64,000 nt of DNA from Streptomyces sp. NBC_00162 (GCF_024611995.1 NZ_CP102509.1:3410001-3474000), one strand, 5' to 3'; positions 32,375 to 41,417 are shown, counted from the first letter of the stretch. Numbers and translations are program-made. The notes: generated by a model not told the origin, from the letters alone.

Positions 32375-32887
32375 ATGACTCTCAGCGCGCTCGACCTGGC
32401 CCTCGTCGAGGAGGCCACCAAGAAGTCCGGCCTGATCTGGGTCCGCGGCGGCGGGGCCGACCGCGCCCTGTGGCACGCCTGGGTGGACGGCGCGGCCCAC
32501 GTACTGGGCGACGGGCCCGGCGAGCAGCCGTTCCCGGGGCTCGCCGACGGGGCGAGCGCCGAGGTGACCGTGCGGAGCAAGGACAAGGGCGGCCGGCTGG
32601 TGGCCTGGACCGCGACGGTACGGGAGATCCCGCCGCGCGGCGAGGAGTGGGCGGCGGCTGTCGCCGAGCTCAAGGGCAAGCGGCTGAACGCGCCCGACTC
32701 GGAGGAGATGACCGAGCGGTGGGCACGCGAGTGCCGCCTGCTGCGGCTGGAGCCGGAGTCGGTCCGCACGGAGCTGCCGGCCGGCTCGCTGGCCGCGGCC
32801 CCGCTGGCCTCCCCCGCGATCACGCGCAGGCCCATCCCTGCGCACCTGCCGAAGCTGCTGCTGAAGCGGAAGAAGGCCGCCCGCTAG
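32375..32887 (+). CDS. Hypothetical protein with basic C-terminus
   Basis: 170 residues, ATG at 32375. No ribosome binding site; TACTCT (32362-32367) ends seven bases before the start, suggesting a leaderless transcript. The N-terminal 100 residues contain KSGLIWVRGGGADRALWHAW and TVRSKDKGGRLVAWTATVRE, which look like a compact beta-rich domain. The C-terminus ends in LPKLLLKRKKAAR. No family identified; a flavin-reductase-like split barrel is possible but unproven. Confidence 0.7.
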   Translation: MTLSALDLALVEEATKKSGLIWVRGGGADRALWHAWVDGAAHVLGDGPGEQPFPGLADGASAEVTVRSKDKGGRLVAWTATVREIPPRGEEWAAAVAELKGKRLNAPDSEEMTERWARECRLLRLEPESVRTELPAGSLAAAPLASPAITRRPIPAHLPKLLLKRKKAAR

Positions 32888-32930
32888 ACCCCCGGGCTCT
32901 GCGCCTCTGCGGCTCTACGCCCCTGGGCCT

Positions 32931-33701
32931 CTACGGCTTGGTGGGGTTCGAGCCCTGGCCGGAGCCCTTGGTCTCGGCTTCCTTCGTCGTCGGCAGCTGG
33001 GACCCGTAGTCGACGGTCTGGTCCTGCGCGGGCGGATCGAGCGGGAAGGCCTTGCCCCACTCCGCGAGCTCCACCCGGCCGGCGCCCCCCGCGCGCTCCA
33101 TGAGCAGCGGGTACGGGGTCCCCTCCAGGGAGACCGCGAGCTTGCCGCCCTTGCCCTCGTCCGCCGTGACCTGGACCGCCCGGGTGTGCCCGACCTTCGT
33201 GTAGGAGCCCTTGGCGAGCTTTCCCTCGAGGCCCAGCAGCCCGTCCAGCAGGACGTCCATGTCGGTGAAACCGCGGAACTGCTTGTAGGAGGGGTCCCCC
33301 TCGGGCACCTTCACGTACTTGTCGCCGAGTTTCCCGGCCGAGTCGGACTGGCCCCAGAAGGCCGCGCTCGCCTTCAGGTACAGCTGCTCCCCCACCCGCA
33401 GCAGCTGGAACGTGTCGTCCTGGGACTTCACCTCGCCGGAGCCGCCGTCCGACTTCAGCCGCATGTCGAGGGTGAAGGACTTGCCGCCGCTCACCAGCGT
33501 GCCGGACAGGTGCACCGAGTCGGCCTCGGTGGCGGCCGCCTTCGCCTTCGCCTCGATCTTGTCGGCGGAGAGCTTGCCGATCCCGTTCGTGCCCTCGTCG
33601 GGATCCTCCCCGCAGCCCGTACCGGTGACGGCGAGACCCGCGCACAACACACCGATGAAGGCGGCACGGCGCAGCCGCGCGGCAGGGAAGTAGGCGGTCA
33701 C
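32931..33701 (-). CDS. LppX/LprG-like secreted lipoprotein
   Basis: 256 residues from the GTG at 33701, with GAGAGG nine bases upstream. Signal peptide with RLRR, a hydrophobic run and a lipobox-like GTGC cysteine near 29. The mature part begins with a helix (KIEAKAKAAATEADSV) followed by an HLSGTLVSGGKSFTLDMRL beta sheet and FRGFTDMDVLLDGLLG, the arrangement of the LppX/LprAFG fold that carries lipids in mycobacteria. Probably membrane-anchored on the outer face. Cargo unknown. The gene is convergent with the hypothetical gene upstream. Confidence 0.75.
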   Translation of the reverse strand: MTAYFPAARLRRAAFIGVLCAGLAVTGTGCGEDPDEGTNGIGKLSADKIEAKAKAAATEADSVHLSGTLVSGGKSFTLDMRLKSDGGSGEVKSQDDTFQLLRVGEQLYLKASAAFWGQSDSAGKLGDKYVKVPEGDPSYKQFRGFTDMDVLLDGLLGLEGKLAKGSYTKVGHTRAVQVTADEGKGGKLAVSLEGTPYPLLMERAGGAGRVELAEWGKAFPLDPPAQDQTVDYGSQLPTTKEAETKGSGQGSNPTKP

Positions 33702-33730
33702 GTGCGAGTGCCTCTCGTCCGTCGTCTGCT

Positions 33731-33759
33731 GGGGGACCTCCCAGCGGCGACTGGGGGGG
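33731..33759. repeat. Dispersed hairpin repeat, copy 2
   Basis: GGGGGACCTCCCAGCGG through CTGGGGGG, matching the copy at 11654-11682 apart from one indel and loop changes. Lies in the leader of the lipoprotein gene, 30 bases above its start. Confidence 0.7.
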
Positions 33760-33909
33760 AGCAGCTGGCAGCGTACCCGCCCGTAGACCGAGGGCCGCCA
33801 GCCCCCCGGAGGGACCCCGTGCGGACCGCCCCACCAGGACGCTTGCGCGGGGCACGGGCTAGCCTGAGGGGCGGCAGGACTGTTGATTGACGCTCTAGGA
33901 GGCGCTCGG

Positions 33910-35181
33910 ATGGCTGCAGGCGCCCCGCGGATCTTCGTCTCACATCTGTCGGGTGTGCCCGTCTTCGACCCCAACGGCGACCAGGTCGGCCGCGTCCGCG
34001 ACCTCGTCGCGATGCTGCGCGTCGGCGGACGCCCGCCGCGGCTGCTGGGCCTGGTGGTCGAGGTGGTCAGCCGGCGCCGGATCTTCCTGCCGATGACCCG
34101 GGTCACGGGCGTGGAGTCCGGGCAGGTCATCACCACCGGCGTGGTCAACATGCGGCGCTTCGAGCAGCGCCCCACCGAGCGGCTGGTCCTCGGCGAGCTG
34201 CTCGACCGGCGCGTGAAGCTGGTCGCGGACGGCGAGGAGGTCACCGTCCTGGACGTGGCCATCCAGCAGCTGCCGGCCCGCCGGGACTGGGAGATCGACA
34301 AGATCTTCGTACGGAAGGGCAAGGCGGGCGCGCTGCGCCGGCGCGGGGAAACCCTGACGGTGGAGTGGTCCGCGGTCACCGGCTTCTCCCTGGAGGAGCA
34401 CGGGCAGGGCGCCGAGAACCTGGTCGCCACCTTCGAGCAGATGCGCCCCGCCGACGTGGCGAACGTCCTGCACCACCTGTCGCCGAAGCGGCGCGCCGAG
34501 GTGGCGAGCGCCCTCGACGACGACCGGCTCGCGGACGTCATGGAGGAGCTGCCCGAGGACGAGCAGGTGGAGATCCTCGGCAAGCTCAAGGAGGAGCGCG
34601 CCGCCGACGTCCTGGAGGCCATGGACCCGGACGACGCGGCCGACCTGCTCTCCGAACTGCCGGAGGACGACAAGGAGCGGCTGCTGACGCTGATGCAGCC
34701 GGACGACGCGGCCGACGTGCGGCGTCTGATGTCCTACGAGGAGCGGACGGCGGGCGGTCTGATGACCACCGAGCCGATCGTGCTGCGGCCGGACGCGACG
34801 GTCGCGGACGCGCTGGCCCGCGTACGGCAGGCGGACCTGTCGCCGGCGCTGGCGGCCCAGGTGTACGTGTGCCGGCCGCCGGACGAGACGCCCACGGGCA
34901 AGTACCTGGGCACGGTGCACTTCCAGCGGCTGCTGCGGGATCCGCCGTTCACGCTGGTCAGCTCGATCGTGGACACGGGCCTGGCGCCGCTGCGGCCGGA
35001 CGCCTCGCTGCCGGTGGTGACCAGCTATCTGGCCGCCTACAACATGGTGGCCGTGCCGGTGGTCGACGAGAGCGGTTCGCTGCTGGGCGCGGTGACGGTG
35101 GACGACGTACTGGACCACCTGCTGCCGGAAGACTGGCGCGAGACGGACTTCCACTCCGAGGAGGTCGTCAATGGGCACTGA
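33910..35181 (+). CDS. PRC-barrel / MgtE N-domain / CBS protein without membrane domain
   Basis: 423 residues. ATG at 33910 with AGGAGG seven bases upstream. Order: PRC-barrel (about 8-75), a second barrel-like region (85-165), MgtE N superhelix with LPEDEQVEIL and MDPDDAADLLSELP repeats (170-275), then a CBS pair from GGLMTTEPIVL (near 280) to TVDDVLDHLLPEDW (near 405). MgtE channels use these cytosolic domains to sense Mg2+, but the five-helix pore is absent here. The gene overlaps the DUF1003 membrane gene by 11 bases. I infer a soluble Mg2+ or nucleotide sensor acting on a separate membrane partner. Confidence 0.85.
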   Translation: MAAGAPRIFVSHLSGVPVFDPNGDQVGRVRDLVAMLRVGGRPPRLLGLVVEVVSRRRIFLPMTRVTGVESGQVITTGVVNMRRFEQRPTERLVLGELLDRRVKLVADGEEVTVLDVAIQQLPARRDWEIDKIFVRKGKAGALRRRGETLTVEWSAVTGFSLEEHGQGAENLVATFEQMRPADVANVLHHLSPKRRAEVASALDDDRLADVMEELPEDEQVEILGKLKEERAADVLEAMDPDDAADLLSELPEDDKERLLTLMQPDDAADVRRLMSYEERTAGGLMTTEPIVLRPDATVADALARVRQADLSPALAAQVYVCRPPDETPTGKYLGTVHFQRLLRDPPFTLVSSIVDTGLAPLRPDASLPVVTSYLAAYNMVAVPVVDESGSLLGAVTVDDVLDHLLPEDWRETDFHSEEVVNGH

Positions 35182-35875
35182 ACGGGGGCGCGGCGATCAG
35201 TCGCGCGAGCGGCGGCGCGAGCAGATCCGGGAGCGTCGCGAGCAGGCACGGCTGTCGGCGCGCGAGCACGGGCTGGCGGAGGCCGCCGAGCGGGTGGAAC
35301 GTTCTTCCTTCGAGCGCGGCGAGCGGGCGAAGGCCGGCGGGTTCGGCCCGTCGACCGGTTCGAGCGCGCTGACGCGTTCGCGGGTCCGGCTGGACCTGCC
35401 GCGCCCGGCGCGGCGCCGGCTGCTGCCCGAGTACGACCCGGAGGCGTTCGGGCGGCTGTCGGAGCGGGTGGCGCGGTTCCTCGGCACGGGCCGGTTCATC
35501 GTCTGGATGACGGTCGTCATCATCTGCTGGGTGCTGTGGAACATCTTCGCGCCGGACGACCTGCGGTTCGACCCGTACCCGTTCATCTTCCTGACGCTGA
35601 TGCTGTCGCTCCAGGCCTCGTACGCCGCCCCGCTGATCCTGCTGGCCCAGAACCGGCAGGACGACCGTGACCGGGTCAACCTGGAACAGGACCGCAAGCA
35701 GAACGAGCGGTCCATCGCCGATACCGAGTACCTGACACGGGAGATCGCGGCCCTGCGGATGGGCCTGGGCGAGGTCGCCACACGCGACTGGATCAGGTCC
35801 GAGTTCCAGGACCTGATCAAGGAGATGGACGAGCGGCGGCTATTCCCGCAGGAACGTGACGAAGGCGACCGCTGA
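35171..35875 (+). CDS. DUF1003 membrane protein
   Basis: 234 residues. ATG at 35171 lies inside the end of the preceding gene, with GAGGAGG seven bases upstream. Residues 1-95 are highly charged and Arg-rich, probably disordered. Two membrane helices follow: RFIVWMTVVIICWVLWNIF and PFIFLTLMLSLQASYAAPLI. The C-terminal DUF1003 segment (ILLAQNRQDDRDRVNLEQDRK) is helical, coiled-coil-like and cytosolic. Function unknown; the overlapping PRC/MgtE-N/CBS gene makes a two-component membrane complex likely. Confidence 0.85.
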   Translation: MGTERGRGDQSRERRREQIRERREQARLSAREHGLAEAAERVERSSFERGERAKAGGFGPSTGSSALTRSRVRLDLPRPARRRLLPEYDPEAFGRLSERVARFLGTGRFIVWMTVVIICWVLWNIFAPDDLRFDPYPFIFLTLMLSLQASYAAPLILLAQNRQDDRDRVNLEQDRKQNERSIADTEYLTREIAALRMGLGEVATRDWIRSEFQDLIKEMDERRLFPQERDEGDR

Positions 35876-35917
35876 CGGGCTTTCCTGAGCCGTGCTACCG
35901 AGCCGTACCATCGGGGC

Positions 35918-37087
35918 ATGGCTACCGACACAAGCTCCGCCGACGCCGCCGCAGTGCCTGAGCAGGACGCGATCCTGGACGCGCTGGCGACGGTGAACGA
36001 CCCCGAGATCCACCGGCCGATCACCGAGCTCGGCATGGTGAAATCGGTGGAGATCGGCGACGGCGGCGCGGTCGCCGTCACCGTCTACCTGACGGTGTCG
36101 GGCTGCCCGATGCGCGAGACCATCACCAAGAACGTCACCGAGGCCGTCGAGCGGGTCGCGGGCGTCACCTCGGTCGCCGTCACCCTGGACGTGATGAGCG
36201 ACGAGCAGCGCAAGGAGCTGGCGACCTCGCTGCGCGGCGGGACCGCCGAGCGCGAGGTGCCCTTCGCGAAGCCGGGCTCGCTGACCCGCGTGTACGCGGT
36301 CGCGTCCGGCAAGGGCGGCGTCGGCAAGTCCTCGGTCACCGTCAACCTGGCCGCGGCGATGGCCGCGGACGGCCTGAAGGTCGGCGTGGTCGACGCGGAC
36401 ATCTACGGCCACAGCGTGCCGCGCATGCTCGGCGTGGACGGCCGCCCCACCCAGGTCGAGAACATGATCATGCCGCCGTCGGCGCACGGCGTGAAGGTCA
36501 TCTCCATCGGCATGTTCACCCCGGGCAACGCGCCGGTGGTGTGGCGCGGTCCGATGCTGCACCGAGCCCTCCAGCAGTTCCTGGCGGACGTGTTCTGGGG
36601 CGACCTGGACGTGCTGCTGCTGGACCTGCCGCCGGGCACCGGTGACATCGCGATCTCGGTGGCGCAGCTGGTGCCGAACGCGGAGATCCTGGTCGTCACG
36701 ACCCCGCAGCAGGCCGCCGCCGAGGTGGCGGAGCGGGCCGGTTCGATCGCCGTGCAGACCCACCAGAAGATCGTCGGCGTCGTCGAGAACATGTCGGGCC
36801 TGCCGTGCCCGCACTGCGACGAGATGGTGGACGTCTTCGGCTCGGGCGGTGGCCAGAAGGTCGCCGACGGGCTGACCAAGACGGTCGGCGCGACGGTTCC
36901 GGTGCTGGGCTCCATCCCGATCGACGTGCGGCTGCGCGAGGGCGGCGACGAGGGCAAGCCCGTCGTCCTGTCCGACCCGGACTCCCCGGCCGGCGCGGCC
37001 CTGCGCGCGATCGCGGGCAAGCTGGGCGGCCGCGCCCGCGGCCTGTCGGGCATGTCGCTGGGCATCACCCCGCGCAACAAGTTCTGA
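35918..37087 (+). CDS. mrp: Mrp/NBP35-family iron-sulfur carrier ATPase
   Basis: 389 residues, ATG at 35918. An N-terminal MIP18/DUF59 domain (about 15-100, TVNDPEIHRPI and SGCPMRETI) precedes the P-loop domain: deviant Walker A SGKGGVGKSSV (about 129-139), LPPGTGDIAIS, and the cluster-binding CPHC pair near 292. Carries [4Fe-4S] clusters to apoproteins. No good ribosome binding site; TACCAT six bases before the ATG may be a -10 for a leaderless message. Complete. Confidence 0.93.
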   Translation: MATDTSSADAAAVPEQDAILDALATVNDPEIHRPITELGMVKSVEIGDGGAVAVTVYLTVSGCPMRETITKNVTEAVERVAGVTSVAVTLDVMSDEQRKELATSLRGGTAEREVPFAKPGSLTRVYAVASGKGGVGKSSVTVNLAAAMAADGLKVGVVDADIYGHSVPRMLGVDGRPTQVENMIMPPSAHGVKVISIGMFTPGNAPVVWRGPMLHRALQQFLADVFWGDLDVLLLDLPPGTGDIAISVAQLVPNAEILVVTTPQQAAAEVAERAGSIAVQTHQKIVGVVENMSGLPCPHCDEMVDVFGSGGGQKVADGLTKTVGATVPVLGSIPIDVRLREGGDEGKPVVLSDPDSPAGAALRAIAGKLGGRARGLSGMSLGITPRNKF

Positions 37088-37105
37088 CCTCAAGGGCACA
37101 GCGTG

Positions 37106-37133
37106 AAGGGCACCGCCGACCGGCGGTGCCCTT
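37106..37133. terminator. Bidirectional terminator after mrp
   Basis: AAGGGCACCGCCG (37106-37118) pairs perfectly with CGGCGGTGCCCTT (37121-37133), two-base loop, between convergent genes. Confidence 0.9.
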
Positions 37134-37145
37134 TCGCGTTGCCCG

Positions 37146-37847
37146 CTACTCGTACGTGCCGAGGTCCGTGATGGCCGAGAAGCCGAGCCCGTACGCGCTC
37201 ATCCCGCGCCCGTACGCACCGAGGTGGACCCCGCTGCCGGTGGACCCGGCGAGCACCCACCCGAACTCCGACTCGCGGTAGTGGAACGGCGTCGGCTCCC
37301 CGTCCACCGGGAGCGACAGCGTGGACCAGTCCTCGCCGCCGAGATCGTCCGCGAGCTCCCAGGCGGCCTCGGTCTGCTGGTCGAGCCAGTCGCTGCGCAG
37401 GGTGTGGTCCATCTGCCCGGGCCAGCTGTAGGCCAGCAGCCCGGAGCCGGCCAGCCAGGCCGCCGAGGAGACCGAGGTGGCCTCCAGGGTGCCGGTGCCG
37501 TCGCCGCTGCGGCGCACCGGGTTGCTGGCCACGGTGACGACCACCGCGAAGCGCTCCTTCTCGCCGGTGGCGATCTCACCGCGGGCGGACGGCTCGTCGC
37601 CGTGGCCGGTGGATCCGTGCTCGACGGTGCCGTCGGCGGCCGTACCCACCTGCATGAGCCAGCGGGGGCCGGTGAAGGCCTCGTCCAGCCCGTACCAGGG
37701 GAAGTCGGCCGCCAGAAAGCCCTCGGCCGTCCGGCGGGCCGCCGGGACGGGCGCGGCGGCCTCCTCCGGCGCCTGCGCGGCGGTCTGTGGTTCCTCAGCG
37801 GGTGCGGCGGCGGTCTGCGCCCCTACCCTGCTGCTCGTCGTCTCCAT
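37146..37847 (-). CDS. Hypothetical protein
   Basis: 233 residues from the ATG at 37847, with GAGAGG eight bases upstream. The first 50 residues are Ala/Glu/Pro-rich and disordered; the folded part (from TAEGFLAADFPWYGLD) contains WLMQVGTAADG, FAVVVTVASNPVRR, SWPGQMDHTLRSDWL and a C-terminal GSTGSGVHLGAYGRGMSAYGLG stretch. No signal or membrane helix. No family recognised. Confidence 0.7.
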   Translation of the reverse strand: METTSSRVGAQTAAAPAEEPQTAAQAPEEAAAPVPAARRTAEGFLAADFPWYGLDEAFTGPRWLMQVGTAADGTVEHGSTGHGDEPSARGEIATGEKERFAVVVTVASNPVRRSGDGTGTLEATSVSSAAWLAGSGLLAYSWPGQMDHTLRSDWLDQQTEAAWELADDLGGEDWSTLSLPVDGEPTPFHYRESEFGWVLAGSTGSGVHLGAYGRGMSAYGLGFSAITDLGTYE

Positions 37848-37928
37848 CTGAGCGGCCTCTCGTTCCGTGGGGCCCGGAACGGCCAGCCCCCCTCGCTTCG
37901 CTGGGGGGACCCCCACCCTCGGGCGGCC

Positions 37929-37962
37929 TGGGTCCGGACAGATGGAGGATAGCCACCGGACC
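37929..37962 (-). terminator. Possible terminator downstream of tatB
   Basis: GGGTCCGG (37929-37936) pairs with CCGGACCC (37955-37962). It lies between the tatB stop and the hypothetical gene, both minus strand. The 18-base loop makes it a weak call. Confidence 0.4.
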
Positions 37963-37986
37963 CCCGATCACCGGGCAGGCTGCCTG

Positions 37987-38022
37987 TCAGGTGGCGTGTT
38001 AGGTGGCGTCTCAGGTGGCGTC
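37987..38022 (-). repeat. Three tandem 12-base units spanning the tatB stop
   Basis: On the minus strand GACGCCACCTGA, GACGCCACCTAA and CACGCCACCTGA follow one another in frame. Each unit ends in a stop codon; the first is the real tatB end (Asp-Ala-Thr-stop). Confidence 0.85.
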
Positions 38023-38457
38023 GGCGTCGAAGCGGGCGCGCTGGTCGGCGGCCGGGGCGGCGGGCTTCTTCAGCAGGTCCGGACCGGTGGCGGCGGGCGT
38101 GGCGGACGGACCGGCGGAGGCCACCGCGGGATCCGTCTCCTTGCTGTTCACGGCGTCGGTGACGTCGGTGAGCTCCTTGCGGAGATCGAAGCTGCTGCGG
38201 ATCTCCTTGAGGTCCTCGTTCTCGGTCAGCTGCTTGCGGATGAAGTTCTTCGGGTTCAGGTCCTCGAACTCGAAGTCCTTGAATTCCGGGCCGAGTTCGG
38301 ACCGGATGTCCTGCTTCGCGCTGTCCGAGAACGCGCGGATCTTCCGGATGACGCCGGTGACGTCCTGGATGACCTTGGGCAGCTTGTCCGGGCCGAAGAT
38401 GAGAATGGCGAGCACCACGATCGTGACAAGTTCGAGTGCGCCTATGTCGTTGAACAC
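38011..38457 (-). CDS. tatB: Sec-independent translocase protein TatB
   Basis: 148 residues, GTG at 38457. N-terminal membrane helix with the TatA/B signature: FNDIGALELVTIVVLAILIF followed by GPDKLPKVIQD, then an amphipathic helix and a charged, disordered tail. The Glu at position 9 (GALEL) fits TatB rather than the polar residue of TatA. Works with TatA and TatC to export folded twin-arginine proteins. Downstream of the sigma/anti-sigma/HtrA genes, the same order as in mycobacteria. Confidence 0.92.
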   Translation of the reverse strand: MFNDIGALELVTIVVLAILIFGPDKLPKVIQDVTGVIRKIRAFSDSAKQDIRSELGPEFKDFEFEDLNPKNFIRKQLTENEDLKEIRSSFDLRKELTDVTDAVNSKETDPAVASAGPSATPAATGPDLLKKPAAPAADQRARFDADAT

Positions 38458-38575
38458 CTTGCCGCTCCTCGGCTCTCTATCACTTCGGGCCCGGACACAC
38501 GGTACCCGGCGTTGTCCGCCGGGCCATACCTGCGTACCGCCTCCGTAGCGCTTTCACCGTGTCGTCATCCGGTGC

Positions 38576-39874
38576 TCATGAGCCGTTCGCCGACCCGAGG
38601 ACCAGCTCCAGGGTGCGCTCCCGGCCGTCGCGGACCACCGTCAGGGTCAGCGGGTCACCCGGCCGGTGGGACCTGATCTTGATGATCAGCTCGTCCCCGC
38701 CGCGCACGCGCTGGCCGTCCACCTTGGTGATCACGTCACCGGCCTTGATCCCGGCGCGGGCGGCCGGCCCGTCGGCGACCACGGCCGGCTTGCCGTCCTC
38801 GCCCTTGTCCCCGACCCGGGCCCCGTCGCCCGTGTACTCCATGTCGAGGGTGACGCCGATGACGGGATGCGTGGCACGGCCGGTGCGGATGAGCTCCTCG
38901 GCTACGCGCTTGCCCTGGTTGATCGGGATGGCGAAGCCGAGTCCGATGGAGCCGCCCTGGCGGGCGGGATCGTCCTTGTCGGCGCCCCGGATCGCGCTGT
39001 TGATGCCGACCACGTGGGCCTTGGCGTCCAGGAGGGGGCCGCCGGAGTTCCCGGGGTTGATGGGGGCGTCGGTCTGCAGGGCGTCGACGTAGCTGATGTC
39101 GCTGCCGTCGCCCTTGTCTCCGCCGGCGGTGACGGGCCGGCCGGTGGCGCTGATGATGCCCGCGGTGACGGTGTTGGACAGGTCGAACGGCGCCCCGATG
39201 GCCACGACCGGGTCGCCCACCTTCACGTTCTCGGAGTTCCCCAGGCTCAGCGGCTGGAGCCCCCGCACCCCGCTGACCTTGACCACGGCCAGGTCGTACC
39301 CGGAGTCGCGGCCCACCAGCTCGGCGGTGACGCTCTCACCGGTGCTGAAGGTGACCGCTATCTCCTTGGCGTCGGCGACCACGTGGTTGTTGGTCAGGAT
39401 GTGCCCTTGCTGGTCGAGTACGAAGCCGGTACCGGTACCGCTGCCGGCGGAGCCGCGCACGTGCAGGGTGACCACCCCGGGGAGCGCGGCGGCCGCGATG
39501 CCCGCGACGCTCTCCGGGGCGCGGCCCTTGTCGGCGACCCCGGCCTGGGGCAGCTCCAGGCGGGTGCTGCTCTGGCGCTCCGCGAGGACGCCGAGGTACC
39601 CGCCGATCCCGCCGGCGAGCAGGGCCGTTCCGGCGGCGAGGGCCGCCACCTGCCACAGCCGGAACCCGCGCCCCTGCCTGCCCCGGTCCACGACCTGCAA
39701 CGGCTGTTCGCCCCAGGGGTCGTACCGCACCTCGCGGACCGGCTCCTGGGCCTCCGCCTCGCCGCCGCCCTCCGGCCGCGGGGCGGGCACCCCTTCGCGG
39801 CCGGTGTCCGCCGCCGTGCCCTCGGGCCGGCTCCACCACTGTGGAGCCGGATCGGTCTGCTGCCTGTCGGCCAT
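38576..39874 (-). CDS. htrA: HtrA/DegP-like membrane-anchored serine protease
   Basis: 432 residues; ATG at 39874 chosen for GGGGAG five bases upstream. A disordered cytosolic N-terminus (1-85) precedes one membrane helix (LWQVAALAAGTALLAGG), then a trypsin-like protease domain: His in LTNNHVVAD, Asp in SGYDLAVV, Ser in NPGNSGGPLL. A C-terminal PDZ domain contains GPAARAGIKAGDVITKVDG. Acts outside the membrane in quality control of misfolded envelope proteins. Sits between the anti-sigma factor gene and tatB, consistent with control by the linked sigma factor. Confidence 0.93.
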   Translation of the reverse strand: MADRQQTDPAPQWWSRPEGTAADTGREGVPAPRPEGGGEAEAQEPVREVRYDPWGEQPLQVVDRGRQGRGFRLWQVAALAAGTALLAGGIGGYLGVLAERQSSTRLELPQAGVADKGRAPESVAGIAAAALPGVVTLHVRGSAGSGTGTGFVLDQQGHILTNNHVVADAKEIAVTFSTGESVTAELVGRDSGYDLAVVKVSGVRGLQPLSLGNSENVKVGDPVVAIGAPFDLSNTVTAGIISATGRPVTAGGDKGDGSDISYVDALQTDAPINPGNSGGPLLDAKAHVVGINSAIRGADKDDPARQGGSIGLGFAIPINQGKRVAEELIRTGRATHPVIGVTLDMEYTGDGARVGDKGEDGKPAVVADGPAARAGIKAGDVITKVDGQRVRGGDELIIKIRSHRPGDPLTLTVVRDGRERTLELVLGSANGS

Positions 39875-39928
39875 CGGCGCTCCCCGCGTACTTGTGCGCA
39901 TGTGCCGCAGATTCAACCAGGTCCGAGG

Positions 39929-40591
39929 TCAGCGCAGCAGGGAGACCGGGCGGGCCGAGCTGGGCGGGGAAGGGTGGAGCGGCGGGAGCGGGGTCGCCGC
40001 GGTCGACAGGAGCGTCGGTACGGCGGCCGGGGTGGGCCGCCGGTCGCGGACGAACGCGTCGGTCACCGAGGCGTCGGCCACGGACACCGCGGGGCCCGGC
40101 CGGGAGGCGGGCGCGGGGGATTCACCCCGCAGGTTCGGGTCCACGGTCTCCAGCGGCATCGCACCGCCCAGCGCCAGCGCGGCAAGGGACACCGCTCCGG
40201 CGGCGGCGAACGCGAACCGGCGGCGCGGCCGGCCCACCTCGTGGATCCGGAAGCCCTCCTGCTGCGGCCGGGAGGCCGAGGGCAGGGCGTACGCGAAAGA
40301 GGCGAGCGGGTCGCCGGAGGGCGGGCCCCCGGGACCGGACGGTCCGTCGAAGCCGCCGCCCGGCAGCCCCTGCAGCCGCGCCAGCAGCCCGGCGGACAGC
40401 GGCGGCGGCGCGCTCTCCACGAACATGGTCTTCAGACGGCGCTGGGCATCGGCCTCGGCCTTGCACTTGGCACAGGTGGCCAGGTGGGCCAGGACCCGCT
40501 CGCGCGCGTCGTGGTTCAGCTCGCCGTCCACCAGGGCGGCAAGCCGGTCGCCCAGGTGCTGTTCGGCGGGGGACGGATTGGCTCCGCTCAC
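39929..40591 (-). CDS. rseA: Zinc-binding anti-sigma factor (RseA-like)
   Basis: 220 residues. GTG at 40591 overlaps the sigma stop as GTGA, so equal translation with its partner is likely. The cytosolic N-terminus holds the ZAS signature with His in LNHDARER and HLATCAKC (HxxxCxxC). A single membrane helix (about 125-145, [18 protein letters not shown]) and a proline-rich outer tail follow, so it is membrane-anchored. It should bind and hold the adjacent ECF sigma factor until an envelope signal arrives. Confidence 0.9.
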   Translation of the reverse strand: MSGANPSPAEQHLGDRLAALVDGELNHDARERVLAHLATCAKCKAEADAQRRLKTMFVESAPPPLSAGLLARLQGLPGGGFDGPSGPGGPPSGDPLASFAYALPSASRPQQEGFRIHEVGRPRRRFAFAAAGAVSLAALALGGAMPLETVDPNLRGESPAPASRPGPAVSVADASVTDAFVRDRRPTPAAVPTLLSTAATPLPPLHPSPPSSARPVSLLR

Positions 40592-41367
40592 TCGGCTCCG
40601 CCCTCTCCCCCGGCGCCCGGCGCGCCCACGGCCGCCCCGGCCAGCGCGCGCTGCTCGGCACGGGCCGCGGGGGACCGGTGCTTGAGCGCCTTGCGCAGGT
40701 GCGAACGGCCCCGGTGGATACGGCTGCGCACGGTGCCGAGCTTGACGCCGAGCGTGGCGGCGATCTCCTCGTACGACAGGCCCTCGATGTCACACAGCAC
40801 CACGGCCGCGCGGAACTCGGGCGCGAGGGTGTCCAGCGCCTGCTGGACGTCCGCGTCGAAGTGGGTGTCGTGCAGGACCTGCTGGGGGGACGGCTCGCGG
40901 CTGGGCAGCCGCTCGGCGGCGTCGTCGGCGAGCGCGTCGAAGCGGATGCGCTGCTTGCGGCGGACCATGTCCAGGAACAGGTTGGTCGTGATGCGGTGCA
41001 GCCAGCCCTCGAACGTGCCGGGCGTGTACGTCGACAGCGAGCGGAAGACGCGGACGAAGACCTCTTGGGTCAGGTCCTCGGCATCGTGCTGGTTGCCCGT
41101 CAGACGGTAGGCAAGACGGTAGACCCGCGCACTGTGCGTGCTGACGATCTCCTCCCATGAAGGAGGGGTCCACGCCTGGGAGCCCGCATCGGCGGCGAAC
41201 GTCGCGGTGGTTGCGGCGGCTGCGGTGTGGAAGCGGTCAGCGGTGTCGGTCACGGATTTCGGCTCACCCGACGACCAGAAGAGGCGTCTCAACACGCCCC
41301 CACGATCCACAGGCGCAGCCGCACCTCCCCTGTCGGCTCTGGTGGTGTCCAGCGGAGTCCCTACCAT
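40588..41367 (-). CDS. ECF RNA polymerase sigma factor
   Basis: 259 residues from the ATG at 41367 (GGAGGGGG upstream). Region 2: [53 protein letters not shown]. Region 4: [39 protein letters not shown]. The N-terminal 90 residues are an extra extension beyond the usual ECF length. Orthologous by context to mycobacterial SigE; the symbol sigE denotes another gene in Streptomyces, so none is given. An 11-base tandem repeat lies just upstream. Confidence 0.93.
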   Translation of the reverse strand: MVGTPLDTTRADRGGAAAPVDRGGVLRRLFWSSGEPKSVTDTADRFHTAAAATTATFAADAGSQAWTPPSWEEIVSTHSARVYRLAYRLTGNQHDAEDLTQEVFVRVFRSLSTYTPGTFEGWLHRITTNLFLDMVRRKQRIRFDALADDAAERLPSREPSPQQVLHDTHFDADVQQALDTLAPEFRAAVVLCDIEGLSYEEIAATLGVKLGTVRSRIHRGRSHLRKALKHRSPAARAEQRALAGAAVGAPGAGGEGGAE

Positions 41368-41395
41368 AGCCACCCCCTCCGTCAGCTCCGGATAA

Positions 41396-41417
41396 GTGTT
41401 TTTGCAGTAACTTTGCA
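41396..41417 (-). promoter_or_regulatory. Tandem 11-base direct repeat upstream of sigma gene
   Basis: On the minus strand TGCAAAGTTAC is followed immediately by TGCAAAAACAC. Two units one helical turn apart, 29 to 50 bases before the sigma start, look like a response-regulator or activator site. Confidence 0.4.
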
